NCBI GenBank assembly: GCA_003482455.1
Contig: DMYW01000036.1
Location: forward strand, 32,554 to 71,685
DNA: 39,132 nucleotides
Source of the DNA: Rheinheimera sp.
Lineage (GTDB): Bacteria > Pseudomonadota > Gammaproteobacteria > Enterobacterales > Alteromonadaceae
Direction of reading: 5' to 3'
The position numbers and the translations under genes were made by a program. This document shows positions 25,803-34,017 of the stretch, one piece after another (the first letter of the stretch is position 1; the number at the start of each line of letters is the position of its first letter). The notes beneath the pieces are model-generated. The model was given only the letters and a program-made list of their open reading frames with translations, was not told the DNA's origin and made no database searches.

Positions 25803-25829
25803 GAATATCTTATTCCTTAAATGATATTC
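25803..25829. promoter_or_regulatory. Perfect inverted repeat over the fusion-gene promoter (candidate operator)
   Basis: GAATATC (25803-25809) and GATATTC (25823-25829) are perfect inverted arms with a 13-base AT-rich spacer. The right arm overlaps the predicted -10 and the left arm covers the expected early transcript, the usual place for a repressor. Confidence 0.5.
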
Positions 25830-25849
25830 GGTTCGTGCGGTATCGACAA
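25821..25849 (-). promoter_or_regulatory. Sigma-70 promoter for the three-domain fusion gene
   Basis: Read leftward: -35 TTGTCG (25844-25849), 17-base spacer, -10 TATCAT (25821-25826), about 40 bases before the start codon. Confidence 0.6.
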
Positions 25850-25945
25850 GGCTTTTGCGTCATCCACCAAGCCAGCTTAGACCTGTTTGAGGTGTAACGC
25901 TGAGCGGACATACTTAAACTGCTTACAGGAATTCACAACTCGCAG

Positions 25946-25972
25946 GCAAAAAAAAACTCCCGCAGGAGTTTT
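25946..25972 (-). terminator. Terminator at the end of fadR
   Basis: Stem AAAACTCC / GGAGTTTT with a CGCA loop, touching the fadR stop codon; followed on the minus strand by a T run. Confidence 0.8.
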
Positions 25973-26687
25973 ATTCAACCAAGTCTTTTGGAATGTCTGG
26001 GCGAAGTGCTGACCAGACTTTGCCAGACTCTTTACCGTACTTACGCACCGCCAACACCACTTCGTCGTGTTTGCCGTTTTCGGCGTACAGTTTTAACTGA
26101 TGATAGAACTTGCGCGCTAACTCTCGCGATTCTGGATGAGAGAAATAAAACGTAGCGATTTTCCGATACAAACCACGGAAACCATTGAGGATTAACACGT
26201 AAATACGGTTAGACGAAATCAATGCCAACTCGTGATTTAGGTTGTAATCAAAATCGGCATACGCTTCGGCAGTGTCTTCCAAAGCTTCGGCGCTACTGAA
26301 TAACTTAATGGCCGCTTCAGCGTTGTATTTGATGGCGCCGCGGATATAAATGGCACTGATATTGGTACGGGCTGACAATAATTCGTCAACAAGCTCTGGC
26401 ATACGATCTTCGTCTAAACGCGCTAACGTTTCGAGAATGTTTAAGCCTGAGGTTTCCCAGAAGTTATTTACTTTGGTCGGTTTACCGTGCTGGATGGTTA
26501 ACCAACCATCGCGGGCTAGACGTTGTAAAACTTCACGCAAGGTAGTCCGCGTTACACCGATGAGTTCTGATAACTCACGTTCAGCTGGCAGAATAGAACC
26601 CGGCGCAAACTTGCCGTTCCAAATCGACTCAACAATGTATTCTTCAGCAAAACCAGCTGGGCTTTGCGCTTTAATCAGATTCGTCAT
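25971..26687 (-). CDS. fadR: Fatty-acid metabolism regulator FadR
   Basis: A 238-residue GntR-family regulator that represses beta-oxidation genes and activates unsaturated fatty-acid synthesis, released from DNA by long-chain acyl-CoA. The winged-helix N-terminus (ELSELIGVTRTTLREVLQRL, then ARDGWLTIQHGKPTKVNNFW) is virtually the same as in E. coli FadR, so the operator is probably the same. The C-terminal acyl-CoA domain (about 80-238) is more diverged but aligns throughout (DYNLNHELALISSNRIYVLI). It is divergent from dsbB; in E. coli, fadR neighbours nhaB and dsbB. The FabH-like synthase and crotonase elsewhere in the window are possible members of its regulon, which is inference only. Confidence 0.96.
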   Translation of the reverse strand: MTNLIKAQSPAGFAEEYIVESIWNGKFAPGSILPAERELSELIGVTRTTLREVLQRLARDGWLTIQHGKPTKVNNFWETSGLNILETLARLDEDRMPELVDELLSARTNISAIYIRGAIKYNAEAAIKLFSSAEALEDTAEAYADFDYNLNHELALISSNRIYVLILNGFRGLYRKIATFYFSHPESRELARKFYHQLKLYAENGKHDEVVLAVRKYGKESGKVWSALRPDIPKDLVE

Positions 26688-26737
26688 CCGGAGCAGTCCG
26701 TTTTTTTAGTTGTGGTTGTAGTCAGGAATTGTCACTG

Positions 26738-26765
26738 ATTGTACCAGACAAGTCACAGTTAACAA
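26738..26765 (-). promoter_or_regulatory. Sigma-70 promoter for fadR
   Basis: Read leftward: -35 TTGTTA (26760-26765), 16-base spacer, -10 TACAAT (26738-26743), about 50 bases before the start codon. Confidence 0.6.
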
Positions 26766-26880
26766 GTCGTCGCGACAAAATAGCCAATGCTGCCGATAGA
26801 CACAAGGTGCAAAGGTTGTAATAAAACGAAAATTCCTCTAGATTGACCACATTCAATCGCTTGATCTATCTGGGTTTCTG

Positions 26881-27414
26881 ATGTTTTCGATGCTTTCTAC
26901 TTGGTCATTGCAACGCTGGTCTTGGTTGTCGTTGGCCTTTATCAGTGCAGCGCTGTTGCTCACCGCATTGTATTTCCAATATGGCATGGACTTAGCCCCA
27001 TGCATCATGTGCGTCTATCAACGTGCGGCCATTTCGGGGATCTGTATCGCCGCTTTGGTCGGAGCCTACGGTCGAAATATTGCGGTGGTGCGTTGGTTGG
27101 CGATTCTTGGGTGGATAGTCGCAGCTGGATGGGGTCTTAAAATTGCTCACGATCAAGTACTGATTGAACAAATTGTGGCGAGCGGCGGTTTTTCAACCTG
27201 CGCTATCTTTGCAGAATTTCCATCGTGGTTATTGCTCGACAAGTGGTTGCCAAGTGTATTCAACCCTACAGGCATGTGTGGTGAAGTGGCGTGGACCTTT
27301 TTAGGTTATTCCATGGCATTTTGGATGCGTGTGGTGTTTGGAGCCATTTTGCTGGTCGCATTGTTAGTGACTGCCAGTCAGTTGCACCGCCCGCGGCAGA
27401 ACCCGTATGACTAG
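26881..27414 (+). CDS. dsbB: Disulfide bond formation protein DsbB
   Basis: A 177-residue inner-membrane protein with four hydrophobic segments that re-oxidises DsbA and passes electrons to ubiquinone. Both periplasmic cysteine pairs are present: C41-x2-C44 (LAPCIMCVYQR, with the quinone-site R48) and C107 (FSTCAIF) with C133 (GMCGEV), close to E. coli positions 41/44 and 104/130. The start may be ATG 26881 or 26890; the ribosome site is weak for both. It is divergent from fadR, and nhaB, which lies between them in E. coli, is missing. DsbA is not in the window. Confidence 0.95.
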   Translation: MFSMLSTWSLQRWSWLSLAFISAALLLTALYFQYGMDLAPCIMCVYQRAAISGICIAALVGAYGRNIAVVRWLAILGWIVAAGWGLKIAHDQVLIEQIVASGGFSTCAIFAEFPSWLLLDKWLPSVFNPTGMCGEVAWTFLGYSMAFWMRVVFGAILLVALLVTASQLHRPRQNPYD

Positions 27415-27431
27415 TTGTTAAAATTCAACAT

Positions 27432-27459
27432 AAAAAACCGCGCCATGGCGCGGTTTTTT
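27432..27459. terminator. Bidirectional terminator between dsbB and fklB
   Basis: Twelve-base perfect stem AAAAAACCGCGC / GCGCGGTTTTTT with loop CATG, between convergent genes. Confidence 0.9.
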
Positions 27460-27475
27460 TTCGTCAATCGTCTAG

Positions 27476-28090
27476 TTAAACGATTGCCAACAACTCAACA
27501 TCAAACACTAACGCGCTGTATGGCTTGATTGCACCGCCAGCACCACGCTCGCCGTAAGCCAGATTGTGTGGGATGTACAGGCGGTATTTTGAACCCACTG
27601 GCATTAATTGCAGGGCTTCAGTCCAACCGGCGATCACGCCGCCTACTGGGAATTCGGCCGGTTGACCACGGTTGTAGCTGCTGTCAAATACAGTGCCATC
27701 AATTAAAGTGCCATGGTAGTGGGTGCGAACTTTGTCTGAACGCGTTGGCTTAGCACCGTCACCTTGCACCAGCACTTCGTATTGCAGGCCTGAGGCTGTC
27801 ACGACGATACCTGGTTTTTGGGCGTTCGCCGCTAAAAAAGCTTCGCCTTCGCCAGCTGCCGCTTTCGCCGCTTCCGCTTCAGCCGCTTGCATACGCTGGC
27901 TGATCACGGTGAACGCAGCGCGAATTTGCTCTTCAGAGACCGCCGGTTCTTCACCAGCGAATGCAGCTTTTAAACCAGCAGCAACAGCGTCAATGTCCAG
28001 GCCGTCAAATGGATTGTCTGCCAGTTGCTGGCCCATGTTCAGACCAATGCCGTAGCTGGCATGTTGTTCTAACGTTGTCAGATTTGACAT
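27476..28090 (-). CDS. fklB: FKBP-type peptidyl-prolyl isomerase FklB
   Basis: A 204-residue prolyl isomerase without a signal peptide. The N-terminal dimerisation helix region (ASYGIGLNMGQQL, about 10-95) precedes a C-terminal FKBP domain with VRTHYHGTLIDGTVFDSSY, AEFPVGGVIAGWTEALQLM and LAYGERGAGGAIKPYSALVF, close to E. coli FklB throughout. It is the last gene of an operon with yfcL and an ATP-NAD-kinase-like gene, with only 35 bases separating it from yfcL. It assists folding at proline bonds, in the cytoplasm judging by the lack of an export signal. Confidence 0.94.
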   Translation of the reverse strand: MSNLTTLEQHASYGIGLNMGQQLADNPFDGLDIDAVAAGLKAAFAGEEPAVSEEQIRAAFTVISQRMQAAEAEAAKAAAGEGEAFLAANAQKPGIVVTASGLQYEVLVQGDGAKPTRSDKVRTHYHGTLIDGTVFDSSYNRGQPAEFPVGGVIAGWTEALQLMPVGSKYRLYIPHNLAYGERGAGGAIKPYSALVFDVELLAIV

Positions 28091-28125
28091 AAAAAAGTCT
28101 CAGATAAAATGTGCTTTCGCACGGG

Positions 28126-28398
28126 TTAATGCTGAAGGCGTGTCCAAAGACCCTGCACCAGCGTTTCGTCCTGTTCACTAAGCTCACCATTGCTGATGGC
28201 TTGTGCCAGGCTGTGATCTACCGCAGCAATCAGTTGCTCGCGGTGGTAGTCAATCGCGTCGACTTCAAAATTACCAATGGCTAAATCGATATGACCGCGC
28301 AAATACCCGGCCGCAAACAACTCATCATCGGACAGTGAATCAACGCTGTGATCAAAAAAATCGGCTAGTTTGCTGACAAACTCTACACATAAACTCAT
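28126..28398 (-). CDS. yfcL: YfcL family protein
   Basis: A 90-residue soluble acidic protein matching the enterobacterial YfcL family, function unknown. The core DSLSDDELFAAGYLRGHIDL followed by an AI.N/GELS..D.ALV pattern (AISNGELSEQDETLVQGLW) is the family signature. Its ATG overlaps the stop of the ATP-NAD-kinase-like gene by four bases (ATGA), so it is translationally coupled. In E. coli, yfcL lies in the same neighbourhood as aroC, prmB and smrB, all found a few kb away here, which supports the assignment. Confidence 0.88.
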   Translation of the reverse strand: MSLCVEFVSKLADFFDHSVDSLSDDELFAAGYLRGHIDLAIGNFEVDAIDYHREQLIAAVDHSLAQAISNGELSEQDETLVQGLWTRLQH

Positions 28399-29510
28399 TC
28401 GTTTTCGGCCCCCAGCCGGTACATCACATAATCATTGTAACCACACAGGATCCGCATCATACCGCTTAACTCTGTGTCTAACATCGGGTCGCCACTGTCA
28501 GAAATCAGCGGGCGACCGCCGAGCTGTTCAATTTTGCTTTTGGTCGCCAGCAAACAAATATGTTCGCGTCCCACGGCGCGGATCACCGCTGGCGATAACT
28601 GTTGATTGCCGCGACCAAAAATATGGCCTTGGCCGCCAATCAGGGTGATCACGAGTTTACTTGGGTGATCTGTGACTAACTCAAGCAGCTGCGCTGCCGT
28701 GACATCGGCGGCAATTACTTCACCGTTTTCCACCACGTCGACACCCAACAAGGTATTAGGCAAGCCTAACTCGTGCATCACGGCGGCCACGGTCGAACCC
28801 GAGCCCATCACGTAGCGCACGTCGTCATCCATGTGCGCCACAAAATACGCGGCGAGGTCATCAAGCACTAATTCTTCAGATTCTTTACCGGCCATTTTGA
28901 CGCTTTGCACATACCGCAATTCTGCCGGAATTTGCATCTCGCCGTAGCGTTTCGCCCGCACAGTGCCTTGACGAAACGCGACTTCGTCAATGTCCATCAC
29001 CAACGCATCTTGCACCGAGACAAGTTCGCCGCGCACCATTTTAGCGACGACTTTGCCGGCCGCTGCTGGCGTGATGGCATAAACGCCAGAATGAATTTTA
29101 CAGCCTGCCGGCACGCCAAGCACGGTTGTGCGCTCGCCGACCGCTTCACAAATATTGCGTGCAGTGCCGTCACCGCCGGCAAACAATAATAAATCGATGC
29201 CAGCATCAGCCAGTGCAATCGCCGCGGCGATACTGTCATCCGCAGTAGAAGGTTGCGTGGCGTGATAAAACACTTCGGTATGAAAGCCTAATTCATTCGC
29301 CAATGCCTGCCCCATCGCATCACTGACCGTCAGAATTCGAATGTCCGCTTGATATGGCAGCAATTCTTCCAGAGCAAGCCGAGCACGTTGCTGCGCCATC
29401 GGCACAGCGCCACGCGCCAATGCCTCTTCGACCACACCATCGCTGCCTTTTAGACCAACAGCACCGCCAAGCCCTGCAAAAGGGTTGATTATCAAACCTA
29501 ACCGGAACAT
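28395..29510 (-). CDS. ATP-NAD kinase family protein (PpnK/AcoX-like)
   Basis: A 371-residue protein of the ATP-NAD/AcoX kinase group. ATG 29510 (MFRLGLIINPFAGLGG) was chosen because it gives the conserved family start with AGGG upstream; the open frame runs 16 codons further. The kinase signature GGDGTAR (about residues 111-117) is intact, and the chain goes on with GVPAGCKIHSGVYAITP and VITLIGGQGHIFGRGNQQ. It is distinct from the short housekeeping NadK and from the AcoX of acetoin operons. The substrate (NAD or another diphosphate cofactor) is not established from sequence. It is the first gene of an operon with yfcL and fklB. Confidence 0.82.
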   Translation of the reverse strand: MFRLGLIINPFAGLGGAVGLKGSDGVVEEALARGAVPMAQQRARLALEELLPYQADIRILTVSDAMGQALANELGFHTEVFYHATQPSTADDSIAAAIALADAGIDLLLFAGGDGTARNICEAVGERTTVLGVPAGCKIHSGVYAITPAAAGKVVAKMVRGELVSVQDALVMDIDEVAFRQGTVRAKRYGEMQIPAELRYVQSVKMAGKESEELVLDDLAAYFVAHMDDDVRYVMGSGSTVAAVMHELGLPNTLLGVDVVENGEVIAADVTAAQLLELVTDHPSKLVITLIGGQGHIFGRGNQQLSPAVIRAVGREHICLLATKSKIEQLGGRPLISDSGDPMLDTELSGMMRILCGYNDYVMYRLGAENE

Positions 29511-29575
29511 AGTCGTACCCTGCGCAAAAAAAAGCGCCATTGTAGCTAGTAGGTGCAAGCTTGCCCAGCCCAGCC

Positions 29576-29604
29576 TTGTGTTTAATCTGCTAGTCCCCTA
29601 TATT
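29576..29604 (+). promoter_or_regulatory. Sigma-70 promoter for the aldehyde dehydrogenase gene
   Basis: -35 TTGTGT (29576-29581), 17-base spacer, -10 TATATT (29599-29604), 33 bases before the start codon. Confidence 0.55.
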
Positions 29605-29637
29605 ATGACCAACGTTCATTTTTGAGATGTCGTATCG

Positions 29638-31500
29638 ATGGAAGCGCTGTTTGACGATTTTTCGCTGCTCAAAGCCGATTTTGCCCAAAACCCGTACCCC
29701 AATTATCGTGAGCGCCGCGATTGGTTAAAAGCCTTAGACGTGACCATTCGATTGCGCCAAGACGACTTGTACAAAGCTGCCGCTGAAGATTTTGGCAAAC
29801 GCAGCGTGTCGGAAACGCGAATGCTGGAGCTACTGCCAACGCTTGAACATATCGCTTATACCCTGAAGCATTTAAAAGACTGGATGCGGCCAGAACGCCG
29901 TCACGTTGGCGTGTTGTTTCAACCGGCGCGGAATTTTGTTTGTGTGCAACCGAAGGGCGTTGTTGGCGTGATTGTGCCGTGGAACTACCCGATTTTCCTC
30001 GCGTTCGGCCCCATTGTTGCTGCGCTGGCCGCCGGCAATAAAGTCATGGTGAAAATGTCCGAGTACACGCCGGCACTGAACCACATCGTCAAAGAGATCT
30101 TGCGGGCGGCACTGCCCCATCAAGTGCATGTTGTCGAAGGCGATGCTGCGGTTGCGGCTCGGTTTAGCGAACTGCCGTTTGACCATTTGTTGTATACGGG
30201 TTCGACTGCGGTCGGTTATCACGTGATGAAAGCCGCCAGCAAAAATTTAACCCCAGTGACCTTGGAACTTGGTGGTAAATCGCCGGCGATTTGGGCGCTG
30301 CCGGACACCAAGAATTCGATGTTAGATCGCTTAGTGTTTGGCAAAACAGCCAATGCCGGCCAAACCTGCGTCGCACCAGACTATGTCTTGCTGCTGCAAC
30401 AGGATGTACCAGCCTTTGTACAGGCGCTTGAACAACGTCTGCAAACGTTTTATCCCGATGGCACAGCCAGTGAGCAATGGACTGCCATTATTAATCAGCG
30501 CCACTATCAGCGACTGCAGCATTTATTGCAGGAAGCACAAGAAAAAGGCGCCAGCATAGTGCCACTCATGACTGACGCAACCGTTAGCACTACGCCACTG
30601 GCGCAGCAAGAGCTTGTTGCAACAGCCGTGGCTGACAAGGTTAGCGCCGACACAGCTTCAGCAATCGATTCGCCGCCGACTGCCAACGATGAGCCGGTGC
30701 AAAACGAGCTTGCACAAACTGTCGAGGATCAAGCGGAAAACCACCAAAACACTCACGCAGCAACCAACAACCAGCGAACCGAGCCAACGTCCCTGCCGAT
30801 GTCAGAAGCGCTAGCGCAAGCGGAGCGGCTGTATGCAAGCGTCAGCATGGATGTGACACCGCAGCAGCAAACCACAGAACCAAGTACAGCACCAAGTCAG
30901 GCCAATCTCTCGACTTCAGCCGTTCAAACACCAGATGAAGCCTTGGTCGTCGAGCCATCGCCTGTGGAGCAAACCGAACACACAGTTGAAGCAACGGCGA
31001 CTGTTGCGCAAGAACCTGCTCCAGCACAAGCACCAGTTCGAACAACTCCACTGAGCAGCCCTTATCTAATGCCATTTACGCTGGTACTCAATGCGCCACT
31101 GGATTGCCAATTATGGCAAGATGAGATTTTTGGACCTATTTTGCCAATTCATACCGTGGCGACTTTAGAGGAAGCGCTGAATTTTATCGCTGAAAGGCCA
31201 AGACCGCTGGCACTGTATCTGTTTAGTCATGACAAAGCGACACAACAAAAAGTGCTAAGCCATTCGCATTCCGGCGGTGTTTGCATCAACGACACACTCG
31301 TCCATGTTGGCCAAGATGATTTGCCTTTTGGCGGTATTGGTCCGTCGGGCATGGGCCACTACCATGGTCGGGAAGGTTTTTTAACCTTCAGCCATAGCAA
31401 AGCTGTGCATATGAAAGGCCGCTTTAGTTCAGGCTTTATGGGCTACCCGCAGCAACGCGTCAAACTACTCGACAAACTGCTGGATTGGTGGCTGCGCTAA
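29638..31500 (+). CDS. Coniferyl-aldehyde-dehydrogenase-like ALDH with large disordered insertion
   Basis: A 620-residue NAD(P)-dependent aldehyde dehydrogenase resembling the coniferyl/class 3 group, which is usually about 450-480 residues. The catalytic parts are intact: N116 (PWNYP), the cofactor loop GSTAVG (188-193), the general base E210 (LELGGKSP) and the nucleophile C244 (GQTCVAPDY); EIFGP (496-500) and PFGGIGPSGMG follow near the C-terminus. Between about residues 312 and 472, after HLLQEAQEKGASIVPLM, there is a run rich in Ala, Thr, Gln, Pro, Ser and Glu with a single lysine and almost no aromatic residues. The fold then resumes at YLMPFTLVLNAP. The insertion is in frame, with no repeats at its borders. 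The ribosome site is weak. The substrate is unknown; the two-domain fold should be completed by the resumed C-terminal part. Confidence 0.88.
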   Translation: MEALFDDFSLLKADFAQNPYPNYRERRDWLKALDVTIRLRQDDLYKAAAEDFGKRSVSETRMLELLPTLEHIAYTLKHLKDWMRPERRHVGVLFQPARNFVCVQPKGVVGVIVPWNYPIFLAFGPIVAALAAGNKVMVKMSEYTPALNHIVKEILRAALPHQVHVVEGDAAVAARFSELPFDHLLYTGSTAVGYHVMKAASKNLTPVTLELGGKSPAIWALPDTKNSMLDRLVFGKTANAGQTCVAPDYVLLLQQDVPAFVQALEQRLQTFYPDGTASEQWTAIINQRHYQRLQHLLQEAQEKGASIVPLMTDATVSTTPLAQQELVATAVADKVSADTASAIDSPPTANDEPVQNELAQTVEDQAENHQNTHAATNNQRTEPTSLPMSEALAQAERLYASVSMDVTPQQQTTEPSTAPSQANLSTSAVQTPDEALVVEPSPVEQTEHTVEATATVAQEPAPAQAPVRTTPLSSPYLMPFTLVLNAPLDCQLWQDEIFGPILPIHTVATLEEALNFIAERPRPLALYLFSHDKATQQKVLSHSHSGGVCINDTLVHVGQDDLPFGGIGPSGMGHYHGREGFLTFSHSKAVHMKGRFSSGFMGYPQQRVKLLDKLLDWWLR

Positions 31501-31607
31501 GGCACAGCTAAGTAACGCGTCAGGCTGCTGGCCACTGCGCTACCCTTGGCTATTGCTGCAAAAACTTGCTCAAAGCAAAACTTGGCGTTCAAAAAATGCC
31601 ACCCAAC

Positions 31608-31634
31608 AAAAGCCCTGCAGTTGCAGGGCTTTTT
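31608..31634. terminator. Bidirectional terminator between ALDH and MFS genes
   Basis: Twelve-base stem AAAAGCCCTGCA / TGCAGGGCTTTT, T run to the right. It separates convergent genes. Confidence 0.85.
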
Positions 31635-31657
31635 GCTGTCGTCTGCCCCGTTTGGGC

Positions 31658-32821
31658 TTAATGAGTAGCACTCGCCGGCGCAATTTTTGCTGGTAAACTC
31701 CACGCCAACATAGCTGCGACTAGTGCGACACCGCCGGCCAGCACAAAAGTCTGCACACCACCTTGACCATTTTGCCAGCTGATGCCCGCAAGATAGGCTC
31801 CCACCGCACCACCGCCACCGTATACGAGGCCTGCATACAAGGCTTGGCCGCGACTGCGTTGTTGTTCGGGGAAAAACTGCTGAATAAATTGCATGGCGCA
31901 GCTGTGGGCAATCGCAAAACTAAAGGCATGCAATAACATCAAGGCCGACAGCACCCATGCCGAGCCCCCCAACACGCCCGTCAGCGCCCAGCGCACACCG
32001 GTGACCGCATAACAAAACCCTAGCAGTACTCGGTAGCTGCGGCCGTTAAGTACCTTGCCAGCAAAATAAAAGGCGACGATTTCAGCGGCCACCGCCACTG
32101 CGATGAGCAAACCACTTTGGGTGCCTGTGTAGCCTAAATCACGGCAAAACATGGTAAAAAAACTATAAAACGGCGCAAAACTGATTTGCAGCAAAAACGC
32201 GGCGAACATAAATCGAAAGAACGCACTGTGCCCCCACAGACTGCGAAATTTAATCGGCGCTGTGGTACTTTGTGCGCCAGGTACAAACTTGGGTAATTGC
32301 CATAACACCACCAGCATCAAACACAAAAAGAGCAGCGCCGACGCGGGCAGAAACCCTGCACCTAAATGCTGCAATAAATAACCACCCAGCATCACCAAAA
32401 TGATGTAGCCGACACTTCCCGCCGAACGCACACGGCTGTAACGCGCCGTGTCATTTTCTAAATAATGAAAAGCACTGGTTTCTAGCTGCGGTAGTATGGC
32501 GGTCCAGCAGAAACTATATAACGCCAGCGCCGCCACTAACGGCCAATAATCCAGCGGTAATAAGGTGGCACACCAGCCAAGCACCGCTAGTACGGCGCCC
32601 TTGCGCATCACGCCGACAGGGTCACGCTGACGCTCTGCCAATAGCGCCCAGACATTGGGGCCAATGATTCGCATGCCAGTGACTATCGCCAGCACAGTGC
32701 CAATTTGCATCGAGTCTAGGCCACGGCTATCTAAATAAATACCGATGTACGGCACGAAGACGCCAAGCACGCCGAAATATGCCAGATAGGCCAAACTTAA
32801 GGTTCGAGTGGTTGATAACAA
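31658..32821 (-). CDS. MFS transporter (LacY/HcaT-like, MFS_1-like family)
   Basis: A 387-residue inner-membrane permease with about 12 hydrophobic segments. The start is TTG 32821 with AGGA eight bases upstream, giving MLSTTRTLSLAYLAYFGVLG. The text GVFVPYIGIYLDSRGLDSMQIGTVLA and the loop with RQRDPVGVMRKG resemble the HcaT/nucleoside-symporter-like branch. The substrate cannot be read from sequence. It lies 77 bases after aroC in the same direction; a strong hairpin sits in between, so it may be partly uncoupled from the prmB-aroC unit. Confidence 0.85.
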   Translation of the reverse strand: MLSTTRTLSLAYLAYFGVLGVFVPYIGIYLDSRGLDSMQIGTVLAIVTGMRIIGPNVWALLAERQRDPVGVMRKGAVLAVLGWCATLLPLDYWPLVAALALYSFCWTAILPQLETSAFHYLENDTARYSRVRSAGSVGYIILVMLGGYLLQHLGAGFLPASALLFLCLMLVVLWQLPKFVPGAQSTTAPIKFRSLWGHSAFFRFMFAAFLLQISFAPFYSFFTMFCRDLGYTGTQSGLLIAVAVAAEIVAFYFAGKVLNGRSYRVLLGFCYAVTGVRWALTGVLGGSAWVLSALMLLHAFSFAIAHSCAMQFIQQFFPEQQRSRGQALYAGLVYGGGGAVGAYLAGISWQNGQGGVQTFVLAGGVALVAAMLAWSLPAKIAPASATH

Positions 32822-32840
32822 ACGAGAATTCCTAAATGAA

Positions 32841-32867
32841 CTAGGCTCAATCCAAGATTGAGCCTAG
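32841..32867 (-). terminator. Strong hairpin between aroC and the MFS gene
   Basis: Perfect eleven-base stem CTAGGCTCAAT / ATTGAGCCTAG with a five-base loop. It is not followed by a clean T run on the minus strand (TTCATTT), so it may be a weak terminator or an RNA-stabilising element. Confidence 0.45.
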
Positions 32868-32898
32868 TGACTAACCGACGAACATGAAGCGCAGCTAC

Positions 32899-34014
32899 TT
32901 ATCCGCGATCGCTCGCCCTTGCAATCGCCGCGATATCCGGTGTAGTTACTTGCACCCGATGGTTTTGCGCATGATGGCGTAAAAAGTGGTCCATCAGCAC
33001 CAAAGCCAACATAGCTTCGGCAATTGGCACAGCACGAATACCCACGCACGGGTCGTGACGACCTTTGGTGACTAATTCAATCGGCTCACCGGAGGTGTTG
33101 ATACTTTGCCCCGGGATTGTGATTGACGAGGTTGGCTTTAATGCGATGCTGACACGAATATCTTGACCACTGGAAATACCGCCCAAAATGCCGCCGGCAT
33201 GGTTCGCGGTAAAACCGGTCGGCGTTAATGCATCCCGCGCTGTCGAGCCTTGTTGCTCAACTACCGCAAAACCATCGCCGATTTCGACTGCTTTGACCGC
33301 ATTGATACTCATCATTGCATGGGCGATATCGGCATCGAGACGGTCAAACACCGGCTCGCCCCACCCGACCGGCACGTTGGATGCAACGACATTGACACGT
33401 GCGCCGACTGAATCTCCAGCTTTTTTCAGGTCGCGCATAAAACTATCCAGCGCTTCGAGCTTAGTTGGATCTGGGCAGAAAAAGTCGTTGTTTTCGACTT
33501 CGCTCCACACCACTTGCTCGGCTTTGACTGGGCCTAACTGCGCTAAATAACCACGCACTTCGATGCCAAAATATTGTTTCAAATACTGTTTCGCGATAGC
33601 ACCGGCCGCCACACGCACCGCGGTTTCACGCGCTGACGAGCGACCTCCACCGCGATAATCGCGAATGCCGTATTTATGCCAATAGGTGTAGTCGGCATGG
33701 CCTGGGCGGAACTGATCTTTAATTTGCGAATAATCTTGTGAGCGCTGGTCGGTATTTTCAATCAGCAAACCAATCGACGCGCCCGTGGTGACTCCTTCAA
33801 ACACGCCACTGAGCAGTTTGACGATGTCGTCTTCGCGCCGCTGTGTGGTGTAACGTGAGGTGCCTGGTTTGCGCCGATCGAGTTCATGCTGAATGGCGTC
33901 CATATCCAGCGTTAAACCCGGTGGGCAGCCATCTAATACGCCACCAATCGCCGGGCCATGGCTCTCGCCAAAGGTCGTTAACTTAAATAATTGGCCAATA
34001 CTGTTGCCTGCCAT
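32899..34014 (-). CDS. aroC: Chorismate synthase
   Basis: A 371-residue FMN-dependent enzyme that forms chorismate from 5-enolpyruvylshikimate-3-phosphate, the last step of the shikimate pathway. The family signatures are complete: FGESHGPAIGGVLDGCPPG near residues 15-33, RYTTQRREDD, IRDYRGGGRSSARET (the central signature) and the C-terminal RHDPCVGIRAVPIAEAM. GGAG precedes the ATG at 34014. It begins three bases past the prmB stop, as in the enterobacterial prmB-aroC pair. Its product also feeds PabB, encoded far upstream in the window. Confidence 0.96.
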   Translation of the reverse strand: MAGNSIGQLFKLTTFGESHGPAIGGVLDGCPPGLTLDMDAIQHELDRRKPGTSRYTTQRREDDIVKLLSGVFEGVTTGASIGLLIENTDQRSQDYSQIKDQFRPGHADYTYWHKYGIRDYRGGGRSSARETAVRVAAGAIAKQYLKQYFGIEVRGYLAQLGPVKAEQVVWSEVENNDFFCPDPTKLEALDSFMRDLKKAGDSVGARVNVVASNVPVGWGEPVFDRLDADIAHAMMSINAVKAVEIGDGFAVVEQQGSTARDALTPTGFTANHAGGILGGISSGQDIRVSIALKPTSSITIPGQSINTSGEPIELVTKGRHDPCVGIRAVPIAEAMLALVLMDHFLRHHAQNHRVQVTTPDIAAIARASDRG

Positions 34015-34017
34015 CGC

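Noticed and set aside
25781..25970. Classical FadR operator near the sulfur fusion gene
   Set aside because: The inverted repeat there (GAATATC/GATATTC) does not resemble the FadR site AACTGGTCNGACCAGTT.
30571..31053. ALDH insertion as a mobile element or frameshift
   Set aside because: The frame continues across it, no flanking direct or inverted repeats and no transposase-like text are visible, and the fold resumes at the expected motif.
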